Assembly (NCBI RefSeq): GCF_013408525.1
Contig: NZ_JACBZM010000001.1
Location: forward strand, 124,001 to 188,000
Origin: Nocardioides aromaticivorans
Lineage (GTDB): Bacteria > Actinomycetota > Actinomycetes > Propionibacteriales > Nocardioidaceae
Length of the DNA stretch: 64,000 nucleotides
Direction of reading: 5' to 3'
The position numbers and the translations under genes are program-made. A model generated the notes under the pieces. That model was not told the origin of the DNA. It worked only from the letters and a program-made list of their open reading frames with translations, and ran no database searches. Below, one piece after another: positions 1-9,137 of the stretch; positions within the stretch are counted from its first letter, which is position 1; every line of letters starts with the position of its first letter.

Positions 1-71
1 GGTACCTGAAATGGATGACGCCCGGCACGGGCTCCGGGCCTAGCGTGAGGCACTGCACAGGGAGGCTCGTC

Positions 72-1847
72 ATGACGATCGCCAAGTCCGTCGTCACGCC
101 CGTGCTGACCGCGCTCGTGGCGGCGTTCCTCCTCGTCCTGCCTGCGCGGGCCCCGGCCGTGCCGACCCCGCCGGGTGCGGTCCACGCGTGGGGCGGCAAT
201 GCGTTCGGCGAGCTCGGCGACGGGACCACCGACGCGCACCGGGCGCCGGCGCCGGTCCCGGGGATGGACGACGTCGTCGACATCCACACGGGGCGCGAGC
301 ACGCCGTCGCCCTCCGGGAGGACGGCACCGTGCTGACCTGGGGCAGCAACCAGATGGGTCAGCTCGGCGGCGGCACGACCGGGGGGCAGCGGCCCTCGCC
401 GGGCCCGGTCGCCGGGCTGGACGGGGTCACCATGGTCTCGACCGGCCACTACCACTCGCTCGCCCTGCGCTCGGACGGATCCCTGTGGACCTGGGGCTAC
501 AACAACGTCGGCCAGCTCGGCGACGGCACCACCACCAACCGGAACCGTCCGGTGCAGGTCAGCGGCACGCGCACCTACGCGTACGTCGCGGCGGGCCGCG
601 ACATGTCCTACGCCGTCGCCACCGACGGCACCGTGTGGGCGTGGGGCCGTGGCGACGACGGGCAGCTGGGCGACGGCACGCTGGTCAACCACTCCACCCC
701 GGTCCGGGTCGGTGCGCTGACCGATGTCGTCCAGGTCGCCGGCGGCCGGGACCACGGGCTCGCCCTGCGCACCGACGGGAGCGTCTGGGCGTGGGGGTGG
801 AACGCGTACGGCCAACTCGGCGACGGCACGCTCACCGACCGGACGTCTCCCGTGCAGGTGCTGACCGGGGCGACCATGCTCGCCGCGGGCGCCCACCACT
901 CCTACGCCCTGCGCAGCGACGGCCGCGTGGCCGCCTGGGGCCGCAACTACCGCAACGAGCTGGGGGACGGCACCAGCACCCAGCGCACGCGTCCGATCAC
1001 CGTGCTCGGCGTGAGCGGAGCGGTCACGATCGGGTCCGGACGCGACCACGGACTCGCCGCCCTTGCCGACGGCACGGTCCGCACCTGGGGCCACAACTCC
1101 TCCGGCCAGCTGGGCGACGGGACCCTCACGAGCCGGTCGACCGCCGTTGCCGTGCCCGGGCTCACCGACGTCGTCCGGGTCAGCGGTGGCGCCGAGTTCT
1201 CCGTCGCGGTCGCCGCGACCGGCGCTCCGCCGGAGCCGTCCGGGACGGCGGAGTTCCGTGCGGTGTCCGGAGCGAGCGGCAACGCGAGCTCAGTCACCGT
1301 CGCCGTGCCCGCCACGGTCCAGGCCGGGGACGTCCTGGTGCTGTTCGTCGGGACCAACCGGCTCGCAACCGTTCCGGCGCCGACGGGATGGTCCCTGCTC
1401 GGCGTCGCGACCGACGGGTCCGACCTCCGGTCCTGGGCGTTCACCCGGACCGCCACCGGCACGCCGGGGTCGAGCGTCACCGTCGTGCTCGACGCCACCA
1501 GCAAGGTCGACGTCAGCCTGGCGGCGTACGACGGATCGGCGGTGACGGCCACGGCCTCCCGCCCCGAGACGGGCACCGGCGCGTCCCACCTGAGCGCTCC
1601 CGTCGCCGTCACCACGCCCGGTTCGCGGGTCGTGCACCACTGGGTGAGCAAGGTCAACGAGGTGGCCACGTGGAGCGTCGCCGACCTGGTGCCGCGACGC
1701 ACCGGAGCAGGCAGCGGGAGCGGACAGGTCGTCAGCCTCACCGCGGACGGCGGTCCGGCACCCGCCGGGACCTGGCCCGCCCGGACGGCCACCGCGAGCG
1801 TCGCCTCGAGCAAGGCCATCGCCTGGAGCGTCGTGGTCGCCCCGTGA
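72..1847 (+). CDS. Secreted RCC1-repeat beta-propeller protein
   Basis: The 591-residue protein starts with a signal peptide (charged start, hydrophobic stretch, Ala-rich end by about residue 30). Seven RCC1-type repeats follow (about residues 35-390), each carrying a version of WGxNxxGQLGDGT at roughly 51-residue spacing, which would close a seven-bladed propeller. About residues 395-591 form a Ser/Thr/Val-rich beta domain without a recognised motif. I chose the ATG at 72 because GGAGG sits about 6 bases upstream; an upstream in-frame start at 15 would put an unlikely leader before the signal peptide. RCC1 propellers bind proteins or ligands, so an extracellular binding role is inferred. No partner gene is visible; the convergent neighbour is a molybdenum oxidoreductase. 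Confidence 0.85.
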   Translation: MTIAKSVVTPVLTALVAAFLLVLPARAPAVPTPPGAVHAWGGNAFGELGDGTTDAHRAPAPVPGMDDVVDIHTGREHAVALREDGTVLTWGSNQMGQLGGGTTGGQRPSPGPVAGLDGVTMVSTGHYHSLALRSDGSLWTWGYNNVGQLGDGTTTNRNRPVQVSGTRTYAYVAAGRDMSYAVATDGTVWAWGRGDDGQLGDGTLVNHSTPVRVGALTDVVQVAGGRDHGLALRTDGSVWAWGWNAYGQLGDGTLTDRTSPVQVLTGATMLAAGAHHSYALRSDGRVAAWGRNYRNELGDGTSTQRTRPITVLGVSGAVTIGSGRDHGLAALADGTVRTWGHNSSGQLGDGTLTSRSTAVAVPGLTDVVRVSGGAEFSVAVAATGAPPEPSGTAEFRAVSGASGNASSVTVAVPATVQAGDVLVLFVGTNRLATVPAPTGWSLLGVATDGSDLRSWAFTRTATGTPGSSVTVVLDATSKVDVSLAAYDGSAVTATASRPETGTGASHLSAPVAVTTPGSRVVHHWVSKVNEVATWSVADLVPRRTGAGSGSGQVVSLTADGGPAPAGTWPARTATASVASSKAIAWSVVVAP

Positions 1848-1869
1848 TGCGCCAGCGGCTCCGGGGCCC

Positions 1870-2355
1870 TCAGCCGCCCATCGCCGCCGCTCCCGTGCGC
1901 ACCGCCTCCCTGATCCGCGAGTAGGTCCCGCACCGGCAGACGTTGCGGATCGAGTCGAGGTCGTCCTCGGTGATCGCCCGGCCCTCGGCGCGGACCTTGT
2001 TGACCAGCGCGACGGCGGCCATGATCTGGCCCGGCTGGCAGTAGCCGCACTGGGCGACGTCGTGCTCGAGCCAGGCGTCCTGCATGGGGTGCAGCCCGTC
2101 GCCGGGAGCGGTGTCGGCGAGTCCCTCGATCGTGGTGATCTCGTCGTCCTCCCCGATGGCGGAGACCGGCACCGAGCAGGGGTTGAAGGCCTTGCCGTTG
2201 ATGTGCGACGTACAGGCCTTGCAGACGTTGATCCCGCAGCCGTACTTGGGTCCAGTGACGCCCAGGACGTCGCGCAGGACCCAGAGGATGCGGACGTCGT
2301 CCTCGACGTCGACGGTGACCGTCTCGCCGTTCAGCTGGAAGGTGTGCTTCGGCAT
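1870..2355 (-). CDS. iorA: 2Fe-2S subunit of IorAB/xanthine dehydrogenase-type oxidoreductase
   Basis: This 161-residue protein is the small electron-transfer subunit of a molybdenum hydroxylase, as in isoquinoline 1-oxidoreductase. The plant-type 2Fe-2S cluster ligands are C40, C45, C48 and C60; the second, all-helical cluster domain carries C103, C106, C140 and C142 (CGYC and CRC motifs). Length is normal for the family. It has no signal peptide, so it would be exported folded with the Tat-targeted large subunit. It lies 10 bases downstream of the large subunit gene on the same strand. The substrate (N-heterocycle, aldehyde or other) cannot be read from the sequence, so the symbol is by family resemblance only. 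Confidence 0.88.
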   Translation of the reverse strand: MPKHTFQLNGETVTVDVEDDVRILWVLRDVLGVTGPKYGCGINVCKACTSHINGKAFNPCSVPVSAIGEDDEITTIEGLADTAPGDGLHPMQDAWLEHDVAQCGYCQPGQIMAAVALVNKVRAEGRAITEDDLDSIRNVCRCGTYSRIREAVRTGAAAMGG

Positions 2356-2365
2356 GTCGGGGACC

Positions 2366-4690
2366 TCAGAAGGTGTGGTCGAGGCCGTTGACCGGCGACT
2401 CGGGGACGGACGGGACGAACGGCTTGGGCTCGAAGTGCAGCGGCGCGTGGAAGTTGATCGGGAACTCCTTGGGCAGGGTGCCCGTGGCCCGGGCGTAGGC
2501 GCAGGCCACCGCGGCCATCGACGCCGCGACCCCCGCCTCGCCGGCGCCGCCGGGCTCCTTGCGGTCGGAGTCGATGACCTCGCACCGGAACTCGAACGGG
2601 ACGTTCCACTGACGCGTGTACGCCGAGTTGTCCCAGCTCGCCTCGAGGAAGTGCCCGTCGACGAGGTGGTTGCTGTAGGTCAGCGCCTGGGCCATCCCGT
2701 CCATGAAGCCGCCCATCATCTGGGCCTGCACGCCCAGCGGGTTGACGACCAGGCCACAGTCGACGACCACGAGGGCCTTGGTGACCCGCGGCCCGGTGAC
2801 CGCGTCGCGGACCTTCCGGTCGACCGTCTCGGGCCGGCAGTCGATCTCCACCAGTACGGCGGTCGCGCCCTTGTACTCCTTGTGGATCGCGATGCCCTGG
2901 GCGGTGCCGGGCGGCATCGTCCGGCCCCACTCCCCCAGCTCGGCCGCCCGCTCGAGGACCCGCTTGACGATCCCGCTGCGCAGGTGCGCGCGCCGGAAGG
3001 CGACGGGGTCCTGCTTGAACCTCTTCGCCAGCTGGTCGACCATCAGCTCGTTGGCGCAGCGGACCTCCGGGGAGTAGACGTTGCGCACCGAGCTGGTGTT
3101 GAACCGCCTGACGTCGTGGTCGGTCTCGTTGAGGAGCTGGGTGACGACCCCGAAGTTGTAGGGCAGCTCCTGGGTGAGCGTGAAGATCGACTCCGAGAAG
3201 GTCAGGTTGGCCAGCCCGGTCGGCAGCGCCGCCACCTCCGCGGTCAGCCGCTCGCCGAGGCCGTGGGTGAAGTCCGTCGTGACGGCCGTGTGCCGCTGCT
3301 CGAAGCTGATCACGCTGCCGGCGAGGATGCTGGCCCGGATCCGCGATGTCGTCATCGGGTGCACGCGACCCTGGCGCGGCTCGTCGGCGCGGTGCCACAT
3401 CAGCTTCACCGGCGCCCCGAACGCCTTCGACGCGTGGGCCGCCTCGATCGCCGCGTCGCTGAACAGCTTGCGCCCGAAGGAGCCGCCGCCCTGGACGACG
3501 TGGACGGTCACCTTGCCCTGCGGCAGGCCGAGCGCCTTGGCCACCTTCGACTGGGTGTCGATCGGCGACTTGAGCCCGCCCCAGATCGTCGCCGTCCCGT
3601 CGCGTACGTCGGCGACGGCACAGTTGGGCTCGAGGGCCGAGCCGCTGCGGAAGTGGAAGACGAACTCGGCCTCCACGGTGCTGGCCCCGAGCTTGGGAAC
3701 GACCAGCGGCAGCTGGGCCTTGCGCAGCTCGCCGAGGATGTCGGCCGACGACTTCCCGACGACCGTGCCGGGACTCCACTCGACGTCGAGGGCCCGCACG
3801 GCGTCGATGCACTGGCCGAAGGTCCTCGCGCGGACGGCGACGCCCGTCGGGATGATCGCGACGTGGGTGACACCGGGCATCGAGGCGACGTCGGCCTGGT
3901 TGCGCACGGAGCGTGCGGTGCCGTTGAGGTCCGGCGCCCGGCACACCATCGTGGGCAGGGCGTCCGGGACGTCGATGTCCATCGCGTACTGCTTGCGGCC
4001 GGTCACCGCGTCGAGGGCGTCCACGCGGCGCTGCGGCGTACCGATGAGCGACTGGTCCGCTGCTGCCTTGAGCCTGACCCGGACCCGCTTCGTGGTCGGC
4101 GAGGCCGCGGTCGCCGCGGCCTCGCCGTAGGTGAGCGTGTTGCCGAGCAGGTCCGAGATGATGCCGCCCTTCACGGTCAGCGTCGTGACCAGGGCGCCGA
4201 GCTGGACGGCGGCGGCGTCGAGGAGGGCCTTGCGCGCCACCGCGGCCGCGACCCGCACCGGCGTGTACATCGAGATCATCGTGTTGGAGCCGCCGGTGAG
4301 CTGGTTGAAGAGCAGCTCGGGCCGTGCCGGCGCCAGCGTGACGTGCACCCGGTCGAGCGGCAGGTCGAGCTCGTCGGCGATGAGCATGCCGATCGAGGTG
4401 GTGATGCCCTGGCCGACCTCCATCCTCGGGAGGGCGAAGTGGGCGTGCCCCTCCTCGTCGACGTGGATCGCGATGAGGTTCGACGTCGGCAACGCGCAGT
4501 GCGTCAGGAAGTCGTTGAGGTCGTAGAGCTCCGGCACCTGCGGCAGTGACGGGATCGGGACGGCGTGCGCCGGTGCGGCACCGGCGACGAGGTCGGCGGC
4601 CACGACGAGGCTCGTGCCCCCCATGACGTAGCCGACGAAGGAGCGGCGGCTGAGTGGGCGCGCGGAGGCGCGCGCCGGAGACTTCCCCAT
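2366..4690 (-). CDS. iorB: Molybdopterin-binding large subunit of IorAB-type oxidoreductase, Tat-exported
   Basis: The 774-residue protein is the catalytic molybdenum-cofactor subunit of the xanthine dehydrogenase/IorB family. A twin-arginine signal (SRRSF at residues 14-18, then a hydrophobic segment ending AHA) predicts export of the folded complex. Family segments rich in Gly around GGSFGRK and VEVGQG-like motifs are present. The ATG at 4690 follows a GGGAGAAAT ribosome site, so I prefer it to an upstream in-frame start at 4813. It precedes the 2Fe-2S subunit gene with a 10-base gap. No cytochrome subunit, XdhC-like maturation factor or cofactor gene is adjacent in the window. The electron acceptor and substrate are unknown. 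Confidence 0.88.
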   Translation of the reverse strand: MGKSPARASARPLSRRSFVGYVMGGTSLVVAADLVAGAAPAHAVPIPSLPQVPELYDLNDFLTHCALPTSNLIAIHVDEEGHAHFALPRMEVGQGITTSIGMLIADELDLPLDRVHVTLAPARPELLFNQLTGGSNTMISMYTPVRVAAAVARKALLDAAAVQLGALVTTLTVKGGIISDLLGNTLTYGEAAATAASPTTKRVRVRLKAAADQSLIGTPQRRVDALDAVTGRKQYAMDIDVPDALPTMVCRAPDLNGTARSVRNQADVASMPGVTHVAIIPTGVAVRARTFGQCIDAVRALDVEWSPGTVVGKSSADILGELRKAQLPLVVPKLGASTVEAEFVFHFRSGSALEPNCAVADVRDGTATIWGGLKSPIDTQSKVAKALGLPQGKVTVHVVQGGGSFGRKLFSDAAIEAAHASKAFGAPVKLMWHRADEPRQGRVHPMTTSRIRASILAGSVISFEQRHTAVTTDFTHGLGERLTAEVAALPTGLANLTFSESIFTLTQELPYNFGVVTQLLNETDHDVRRFNTSSVRNVYSPEVRCANELMVDQLAKRFKQDPVAFRRAHLRSGIVKRVLERAAELGEWGRTMPPGTAQGIAIHKEYKGATAVLVEIDCRPETVDRKVRDAVTGPRVTKALVVVDCGLVVNPLGVQAQMMGGFMDGMAQALTYSNHLVDGHFLEASWDNSAYTRQWNVPFEFRCEVIDSDRKEPGGAGEAGVAASMAAVACAYARATGTLPKEFPINFHAPLHFEPKPFVPSVPESPVNGLDHTF

Positions 4691-4874
4691 GATTTCTCCC
4701 CGAGTGAGATGGCGGTCACACCAGCACAGCAGCCGGAGATTGGTCGGAGGTTGGTCGCTCACCCCCGTTGGAGGGGTGCACCCGGGCGACTCGGCGGAAA
4801 CCACTCCGATCATCGCCCCGCGCGCCGATGGGAGCAGTGCCCGCCGAAGAAGCCGAGGGAAGTCGGGAGGAGCC

Positions 4875-6287
4875 GTGGCCGCATCCGCCGCCCGGGCACT
4901 GCTGCCCGCCCTCGGCTTCGGCGCTGCCTACTCGGTCGCGATCCTGGTCGGCCGTGCCACCCGGGTCGAGGGCAGTGAGGTGTCGCTGGTGTGGCCGGCG
5001 GCCGCGGTCGCGGTTCTCTGGGGGATCCACGCCCGCGGCCTGCCACGCCGCGCCGCCGCCTTCCACTGGATCGTGCTCGCCGCGCTCACCTTCGGCGTCA
5101 ACCTCACCACCGGCGCTCCCGTCGGCCTCTCGGCGTGGTTCGTGCTGGTCAACGTCGCGCTGGCGGCCGTCACCACCCTCGTCCTCGGGTACGGCGGCCG
5201 CCAGATCACGCTGCGCGACCCTGCCGACCTCGGGCACCTGGTCGTGGCGGTCACGTGCGGCACCCTGGTCGCCGCCGCGCTGGCCACCGTCTACTTCGCG
5301 GCGGTCGGCCACGAGGACCTGCCGCGGACCTTCGGGCTGTTCGCGGTCCGCAACGGCGTGACCGCGCTGGCCGGCGCCGCCGTCGTGCTCCGTCTCCAGG
5401 AGGCGCAGTGGCGCCGCCCGCAGCCGTCGCGGCTGCGGGTCCTCGAGTCGGTCGCCTGCGTCGTGGTGACGGTCGTCGTCTTCGCGCGGGTCTTCTGGTT
5501 CAACCCGGGCCTGCCGACGGCCTTCGGGATCATGCTGCCCGCGATGTGGGTCTCGCTGCGCTACACCACCACCACGGGCACACTCTTCCTCGCCGCGGCC
5601 GGTGGCTCGATCGTGTGGGCCACGCTGCTCGACCGCGGCACCCTGCAGGGCATCACCCCGCAGGAGCAGGCCCTGCTCGCGCAGGGCATGGTCGGCTGCC
5701 TCGCCATGGTCGTGCTGACCCTCGCGCTGTTCCGCGACTCCCGCAACGACCTCATCGAGCGGCTGCGCCACCTCGCGCTGCAGGACCCGCTCACCGGCCT
5801 CGCCAACCGCACCCTGCTGACCGAGCGGCTCGACGACGCCATCGCCCGCGGCGAGCCCGGCACGGTCGGGGTGATCCTGATGGACCTCGACGGCTTCAAG
5901 CTGGTCAACGACGCGTGGGGCCACGCCGAGGGAGACCTCCTGCTCGTCGAGATCGCCCGCCGGCTGCTGGCCACGGTGCGCGCCGGCGACACGGTGGCCC
6001 GTCTCGGCGGCGACGAGTTCGTCGTCGTCTGCACCCGCCTGCGTGACGCCGACGAGCTCCGCCTGTGCGCCGAGCGGATCCGGGACAGCGTGGCCGAGCC
6101 CTACGGCCAGGCGTCCGACGCGCCGTACGACCGGATCACGGCGAGCATCGGCGTCGCCCTGTCCGAGCGGTCGTGCAACTCGCGCAGCCTGCTGAGCAGG
6201 GCCGACAAGTCGATGTACGACGACAAGCGCGCGCGGCGCCGCCCGCCGGCCACGGTCACAGCCCTGGCAGCACGTCCTGCACGATGA
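4875..6287 (+). CDS. Membrane diguanylate cyclase, MASE1-like sensor plus GGDEF
   Basis: The 470-residue protein has about eight hydrophobic segments in residues 1-290 resembling a MASE1-type sensor, followed by a GGDEF domain (about 305-465) that makes cyclic di-GMP from GTP. The catalytic GGDEF is intact at residues 378-382, and the product-inhibition I-site RAGD lies five residues upstream (369-372). I chose GTG at 4875 because GGAGG lies 4 bases before it; the longer reading from 4689 adds a non-hydrophobic leader. Transcribed divergently from the molybdenum oxidoreductase genes. Its last 32 bases overlap the 3' end of the TetR gene on the other strand. First of three c-di-GMP genes in 16 kb. 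Confidence 0.88.
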   Translation: MAASAARALLPALGFGAAYSVAILVGRATRVEGSEVSLVWPAAAVAVLWGIHARGLPRRAAAFHWIVLAALTFGVNLTTGAPVGLSAWFVLVNVALAAVTTLVLGYGGRQITLRDPADLGHLVVAVTCGTLVAAALATVYFAAVGHEDLPRTFGLFAVRNGVTALAGAAVVLRLQEAQWRRPQPSRLRVLESVACVVVTVVVFARVFWFNPGLPTAFGIMLPAMWVSLRYTTTTGTLFLAAAGGSIVWATLLDRGTLQGITPQEQALLAQGMVGCLAMVVLTLALFRDSRNDLIERLRHLALQDPLTGLANRTLLTERLDDAIARGEPGTVGVILMDLDGFKLVNDAWGHAEGDLLLVEIARRLLATVRAGDTVARLGGDEFVVVCTRLRDADELRLCAERIRDSVAEPYGQASDAPYDRITASIGVALSERSCNSRSLLSRADKSMYDDKRARRRPPATVTALAARPAR

Positions 6288-6852
6288 CCAGCAGTGACTC
6301 ACGCAGCAGCAGGTGGGCCTGCTCGCGGGTCAACGTCCTGGCGCGCGACCACTCCCGGATGGTGCCGCGGGCGAGCTCGCCGAAGGCCCGGATGCAGGCG
6401 CGGGACGCCGCGTCCGCAGGGTCGCCCCCGACCAGCTCGAGCACCCGGCCGGCCGCCAGGTCGTGGGCGCCCTCGAGGATCGCGCGCACCTCGGCGTCGT
6501 CGCCGATCCCCTCGGCCGCGCCGATGGTGAGGTAGGTCGCCCGCTCGGGGGTGATCGAGCCGAGGAACCAGTGCACGGCCGCGTCGACCCGCTCGGCCAG
6601 CGAGCCGGTCGGCAGCGGCACGTCCTCCAGCGTCGGCAGCAGCGCCGCGCGTCGTACGACCTCGAGGTAGAGGGCGCGCTTGTCGCCGAAGTAGTGGTTG
6701 AGCAGGCCCCGGGCGACCCCGGCGGCCGCGGCGAGCTCGGTGGTGGAGACCTCGACGTAGGGACGCTCCGCGAACAGCCGCTCGGCCGCGACCAGGATCT
6801 GCTCGCGGCGCTGGTCCGGGGACAGGCGCCGACGCGCGACTGCTTCGCTCAT
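6256..6852 (-). CDS. TetR-family transcriptional repressor
   Basis: The 198-residue protein has an N-terminal TetR helix-turn-helix (about residues 12-60, including TTELAAAAGVARGLLNHYF) and a helical ligand domain. The ATG at 6852 is preceded by a weak GGATCGGGG ribosome site. It is transcribed divergently from the DUF2236/acyl-CoA dehydrogenase pair, and a perfect palindrome lies 16 bases upstream of its start. The arrangement suggests it represses both itself and the neighbouring pair, released by an acyl or sterol-like ligand; this is inference from layout and from TetR regulators that control acyl-CoA metabolism. Confidence 0.9.
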   Translation of the reverse strand: MSEAVARRRLSPDQRREQILVAAERLFAERPYVEVSTTELAAAAGVARGLLNHYFGDKRALYLEVVRRAALLPTLEDVPLPTGSLAERVDAAVHWFLGSITPERATYLTIGAAEGIGDDAEVRAILEGAHDLAAGRVLELVGGDPADAASRACIRAFGELARGTIREWSRARTLTREQAHLLLRESLLVIVQDVLPGL

Positions 6853-6868
6853 GACCCCGATCCTACTA

Positions 6869-6883
6869 TTGGCAGACTGCCAA
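6869..6883. promoter_or_regulatory. Palindromic TetR operator candidate
   Basis: TTGGCAGACTGCCAA is a perfect 7-base inverted repeat around one central base. It lies in the 52-base gap between the TetR start (6852) and the GTG of the DUF2236 gene (6905), where it could block both promoters at once. Confidence 0.75.
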
Positions 6884-6904
6884 CAACAGACTAGCCTCGG
6901 TGTC

Positions 6905-7771
6905 GTGACCACCCGAGCCGAGACCACTGCCCGCGCCACCAGGGTGCGCGACGTCCCCGTGCCCGCGGGCTTCGTCATGCGCGACCACGTCTCCGGCATC
7001 GGCGCCCACCTGGCCGGCCCGGCCAACGTGATCATGCAGCTGAGCTGGCCCGGGGTCGGCCACGGCGTGATGAACAGCCGGGTCGAGAGCGGATCGGCGA
7101 TGAAGCGGCCGTTCAAGCGCGGGCGCACCACCTTCACCTACCTCGCCGTCGCGCTGCTCGGCGGCGACGACGACCGCACCGCGTTCCGCAAGGAGGTCAA
7201 CCGCCAGCACGCGCAGGTCTACTCGCGCCCCGGCGAGAAGGTCGCCTACAAGGCGATGGACCCGCGCCTGCAGACCTGGGTCGCCGCGTGCCTCTACTAC
7301 GGCACGGTCGACATGATCGAGAAGATGCACGGTCCCCTGCCCGACGCGGAGGCCGACGCGCTCTACGCCCACTGCGCCCGCTTCGGCACCACGCTGCAGA
7401 TGCCGGCGGACGCCTGGCCCGCCGACCGCGCCGCCTTCGCCGCCTACTGGGAGGAGTCGCTCGCCGAGGTCGACATCGACCCCGACGTGGCGGAGTACCT
7501 CATGCAGCTCACCACGCTGCAGAACTTCCCGAGGCCCTTCCGGCTGCTGGCGCCGTTCCTCGTCTTCGTCACCACCGGCTTCCTCCCGCCCGTCTTCCGC
7601 GAGGCGATGGGGCTGTCGTGGTCGAAGCGCCAGCAGCGCCGCTTCGACCGGATGATGCGGGCCTTCGGCGCGCTCGAGCGCCGGCTCCCCGCCGTGCTGC
7701 GGGTCTTCCCGTTCAACCTGTGGCTGGCCGACATGCGGGTGCGCCGCCGGTTCCACCGCCCCCTCGTCTGA
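6905..7771 (+). CDS. DUF2236/MpaB-type heme oxygenase-like protein
   Basis: The 288-residue protein belongs to the DUF2236 family (latex-clearing rubber oxygenase and MpaB relatives). Visible family features are the RPFKRGRTTFTYLAV segment, the histidine in the NRQHAQV stretch and the long C-terminal helical part (LSWSKRQQRRFDR). Many members use a b-type heme; the exact ligands are not proven here. The GTG at 6905 is the first usable start after the operator; the leader is very short and the ribosome site poor, so a start at ATG 6978 is possible. The next gene, an acyl-CoA dehydrogenase, follows after 11 bases, suggesting one operon under TetR control for oxidation of a lipid or terpenoid substrate (inference). 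Confidence 0.8.
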   Translation: MTTRAETTARATRVRDVPVPAGFVMRDHVSGIGAHLAGPANVIMQLSWPGVGHGVMNSRVESGSAMKRPFKRGRTTFTYLAVALLGGDDDRTAFRKEVNRQHAQVYSRPGEKVAYKAMDPRLQTWVAACLYYGTVDMIEKMHGPLPDAEADALYAHCARFGTTLQMPADAWPADRAAFAAYWEESLAEVDIDPDVAEYLMQLTTLQNFPRPFRLLAPFLVFVTTGFLPPVFREAMGLSWSKRQQRRFDRMMRAFGALERRLPAVLRVFPFNLWLADMRVRRRFHRPLV

Positions 7772-7782
7772 GAAGGAATCCC

Positions 7783-8982
7783 ATGGACTTCGACCTGCCC
7801 GACTCCGCCCTCGCCGTCCAGGAGGGCGTCGCCGCCGTCGCCGCGAAGTACGACCACGCCTACTGGTCGCGCTGCGAGGAGGAGCACCGCTTCCCGCAGG
7901 AGGTCTTCGACGACCTCGGCGCCGGCGGCTGGTTCGGCCTGTGCGTCCCCGAGGAGTACGGCGGCGGCGGGCAGGGCCTGCTCGAGCTGGCCGTCGCCAA
8001 CATGACCCTGTGCGCCTCCGGCGGCGTCGCGGGCACCTTCTTCTACGTCACGACGCCCGGCTTCGGCGCGATGACGCTCACCCGCCACGGCAGCGAGGAG
8101 CAGAAGCAGCGGATCCTCCCCGGCCTCGCCGAGGGCGCCCTGCAGTTCTGCCTCGCCCTCACCGAGCCCGACGCCGGCAGCAACGCCATCGAGATCACGA
8201 CCCAGGCCCGCCGCGCCCCCGACAACCCCGACGAGTTCCTCATCAAGGGACAGAAGGTGTGGATCTCCAACGTCGAGAACGCCGACTGGATGGTCGCCGT
8301 CACCCGCACGATCCCCGCCGCGGAGACGAAGGAGCGCGGACTCCCCCGCACGGCCGGGTTCACCCTCTTCCTCGTCGACGTCAGGGAGGCGCTCGCCGCC
8401 GGCACGCTCTCCTACACACCCATCCCCAAGATGGGCAGCAACATCCTGCACTCCAGCCAGGTCTTCCTCGACGACGTACGGGTGCCCGCCGCCAACGTCA
8501 TCGGCCAGGTCGACGCCGGGTTCGCCGTCCTGTGGGACGTCCTCAACCCCGAGCGCATCCTGGCCGCCTCCGGCGGTGTGGGTACGGCGGACGCGGCGCT
8601 GCGCATCGCCAGCGACTACGCGCGGGAGCGGGAGGTGTTCGGTCGCCCGATCGGGGCCAACCAGGGCCTGCAGTTCCCGCTCGCGCAGATCAAGGCGAAG
8701 ACCGAGCTCGGCCGGTTGATGACCTACAAGGCGGCGTGGCTCTTCGACCAGGGCCGCCCCTGCGGCAACGAGGCGAATGTCGCCAAGCTCACCGGCGCGC
8801 AGGTCGGCTGGGAGGCCGCCAACCAGGCGTTCCAGACCCTCGGCGGGATGGCCTACTCGAAGGAGTACCCGGTCGAGCGGATCTTCCGCGACGCCCGGAT
8901 CGCCAAGAACATCCCCGTCGCCGAGGAGCTGGTGCTCGCCCACATCGGCACCCAGATGCTGGGCCTGCCGAAGAGCTACTGA
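7783..8982 (+). CDS. Acyl-CoA dehydrogenase
   Basis: The 399-residue protein has the three-domain acyl-CoA dehydrogenase layout: helical N-domain (with RFPQEVFDDLGAGGWFGL), beta middle domain (FCLALTEPDAGSNA, QKVWISNVENADW) and C-terminal helical FAD domain (REVFGRPIGANQGLQFPLA, LGGMAYSKEYPVERIFRDA). It would oxidise an acyl-CoA thioester using FAD and pass electrons to ETF. After the RDARI motif the usual IYEGT segment is absent and replaced by NIPVAEELV. The ATG at 7783 has AGAAGGA 6 bases upstream. Probably cotranscribed with the DUF2236 gene. The substrate is unknown. Confidence 0.92.
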   Translation: MDFDLPDSALAVQEGVAAVAAKYDHAYWSRCEEEHRFPQEVFDDLGAGGWFGLCVPEEYGGGGQGLLELAVANMTLCASGGVAGTFFYVTTPGFGAMTLTRHGSEEQKQRILPGLAEGALQFCLALTEPDAGSNAIEITTQARRAPDNPDEFLIKGQKVWISNVENADWMVAVTRTIPAAETKERGLPRTAGFTLFLVDVREALAAGTLSYTPIPKMGSNILHSSQVFLDDVRVPAANVIGQVDAGFAVLWDVLNPERILAASGGVGTADAALRIASDYAREREVFGRPIGANQGLQFPLAQIKAKTELGRLMTYKAAWLFDQGRPCGNEANVAKLTGAQVGWEAANQAFQTLGGMAYSKEYPVERIFRDARIAKNIPVAEELVLAHIGTQMLGLPKSY

Positions 8983-8987
8983 GCGAC

Positions 8988-9137
8988 GGCCCACTCCCGG
9001 GCCACCGAGCCCGGTGGTCGAGGAGGTCGCGCAGCGACCGTCACGAGACCCCGGCCCACGCCCGGGCCACCGAGCCCGGTGGTCGAGGAGGTCGCGCAGC
9101 GACCGTCACGAGACCCCGGCCCACTCCCGGGCCACCC
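8988..9137. repeat. REP-like repeat in a 65-bp tandem duplication
   Basis: Two copies of the 38-base repeat unit (9013-9050 and 9078-9115) lie between convergent genes. Each carries the inner hairpin GGTCGC-GCA-GCGACC. They are part of a longer 65-base unit that also includes the last ~18 coding bases of the minus-strand gene ending at 9106, giving about 2.3 head-to-tail copies. The stop codon of that gene lies inside the second repeat unit. Confidence 0.9.

Noticed and set aside
2084..4549. An 821-codon plus-strand frame over the oxidoreductase genes
   Set aside because: Antisense to iorB; repeated Val-Asp-Arg-Leu-Gly texture typical of a reverse-strand shadow.
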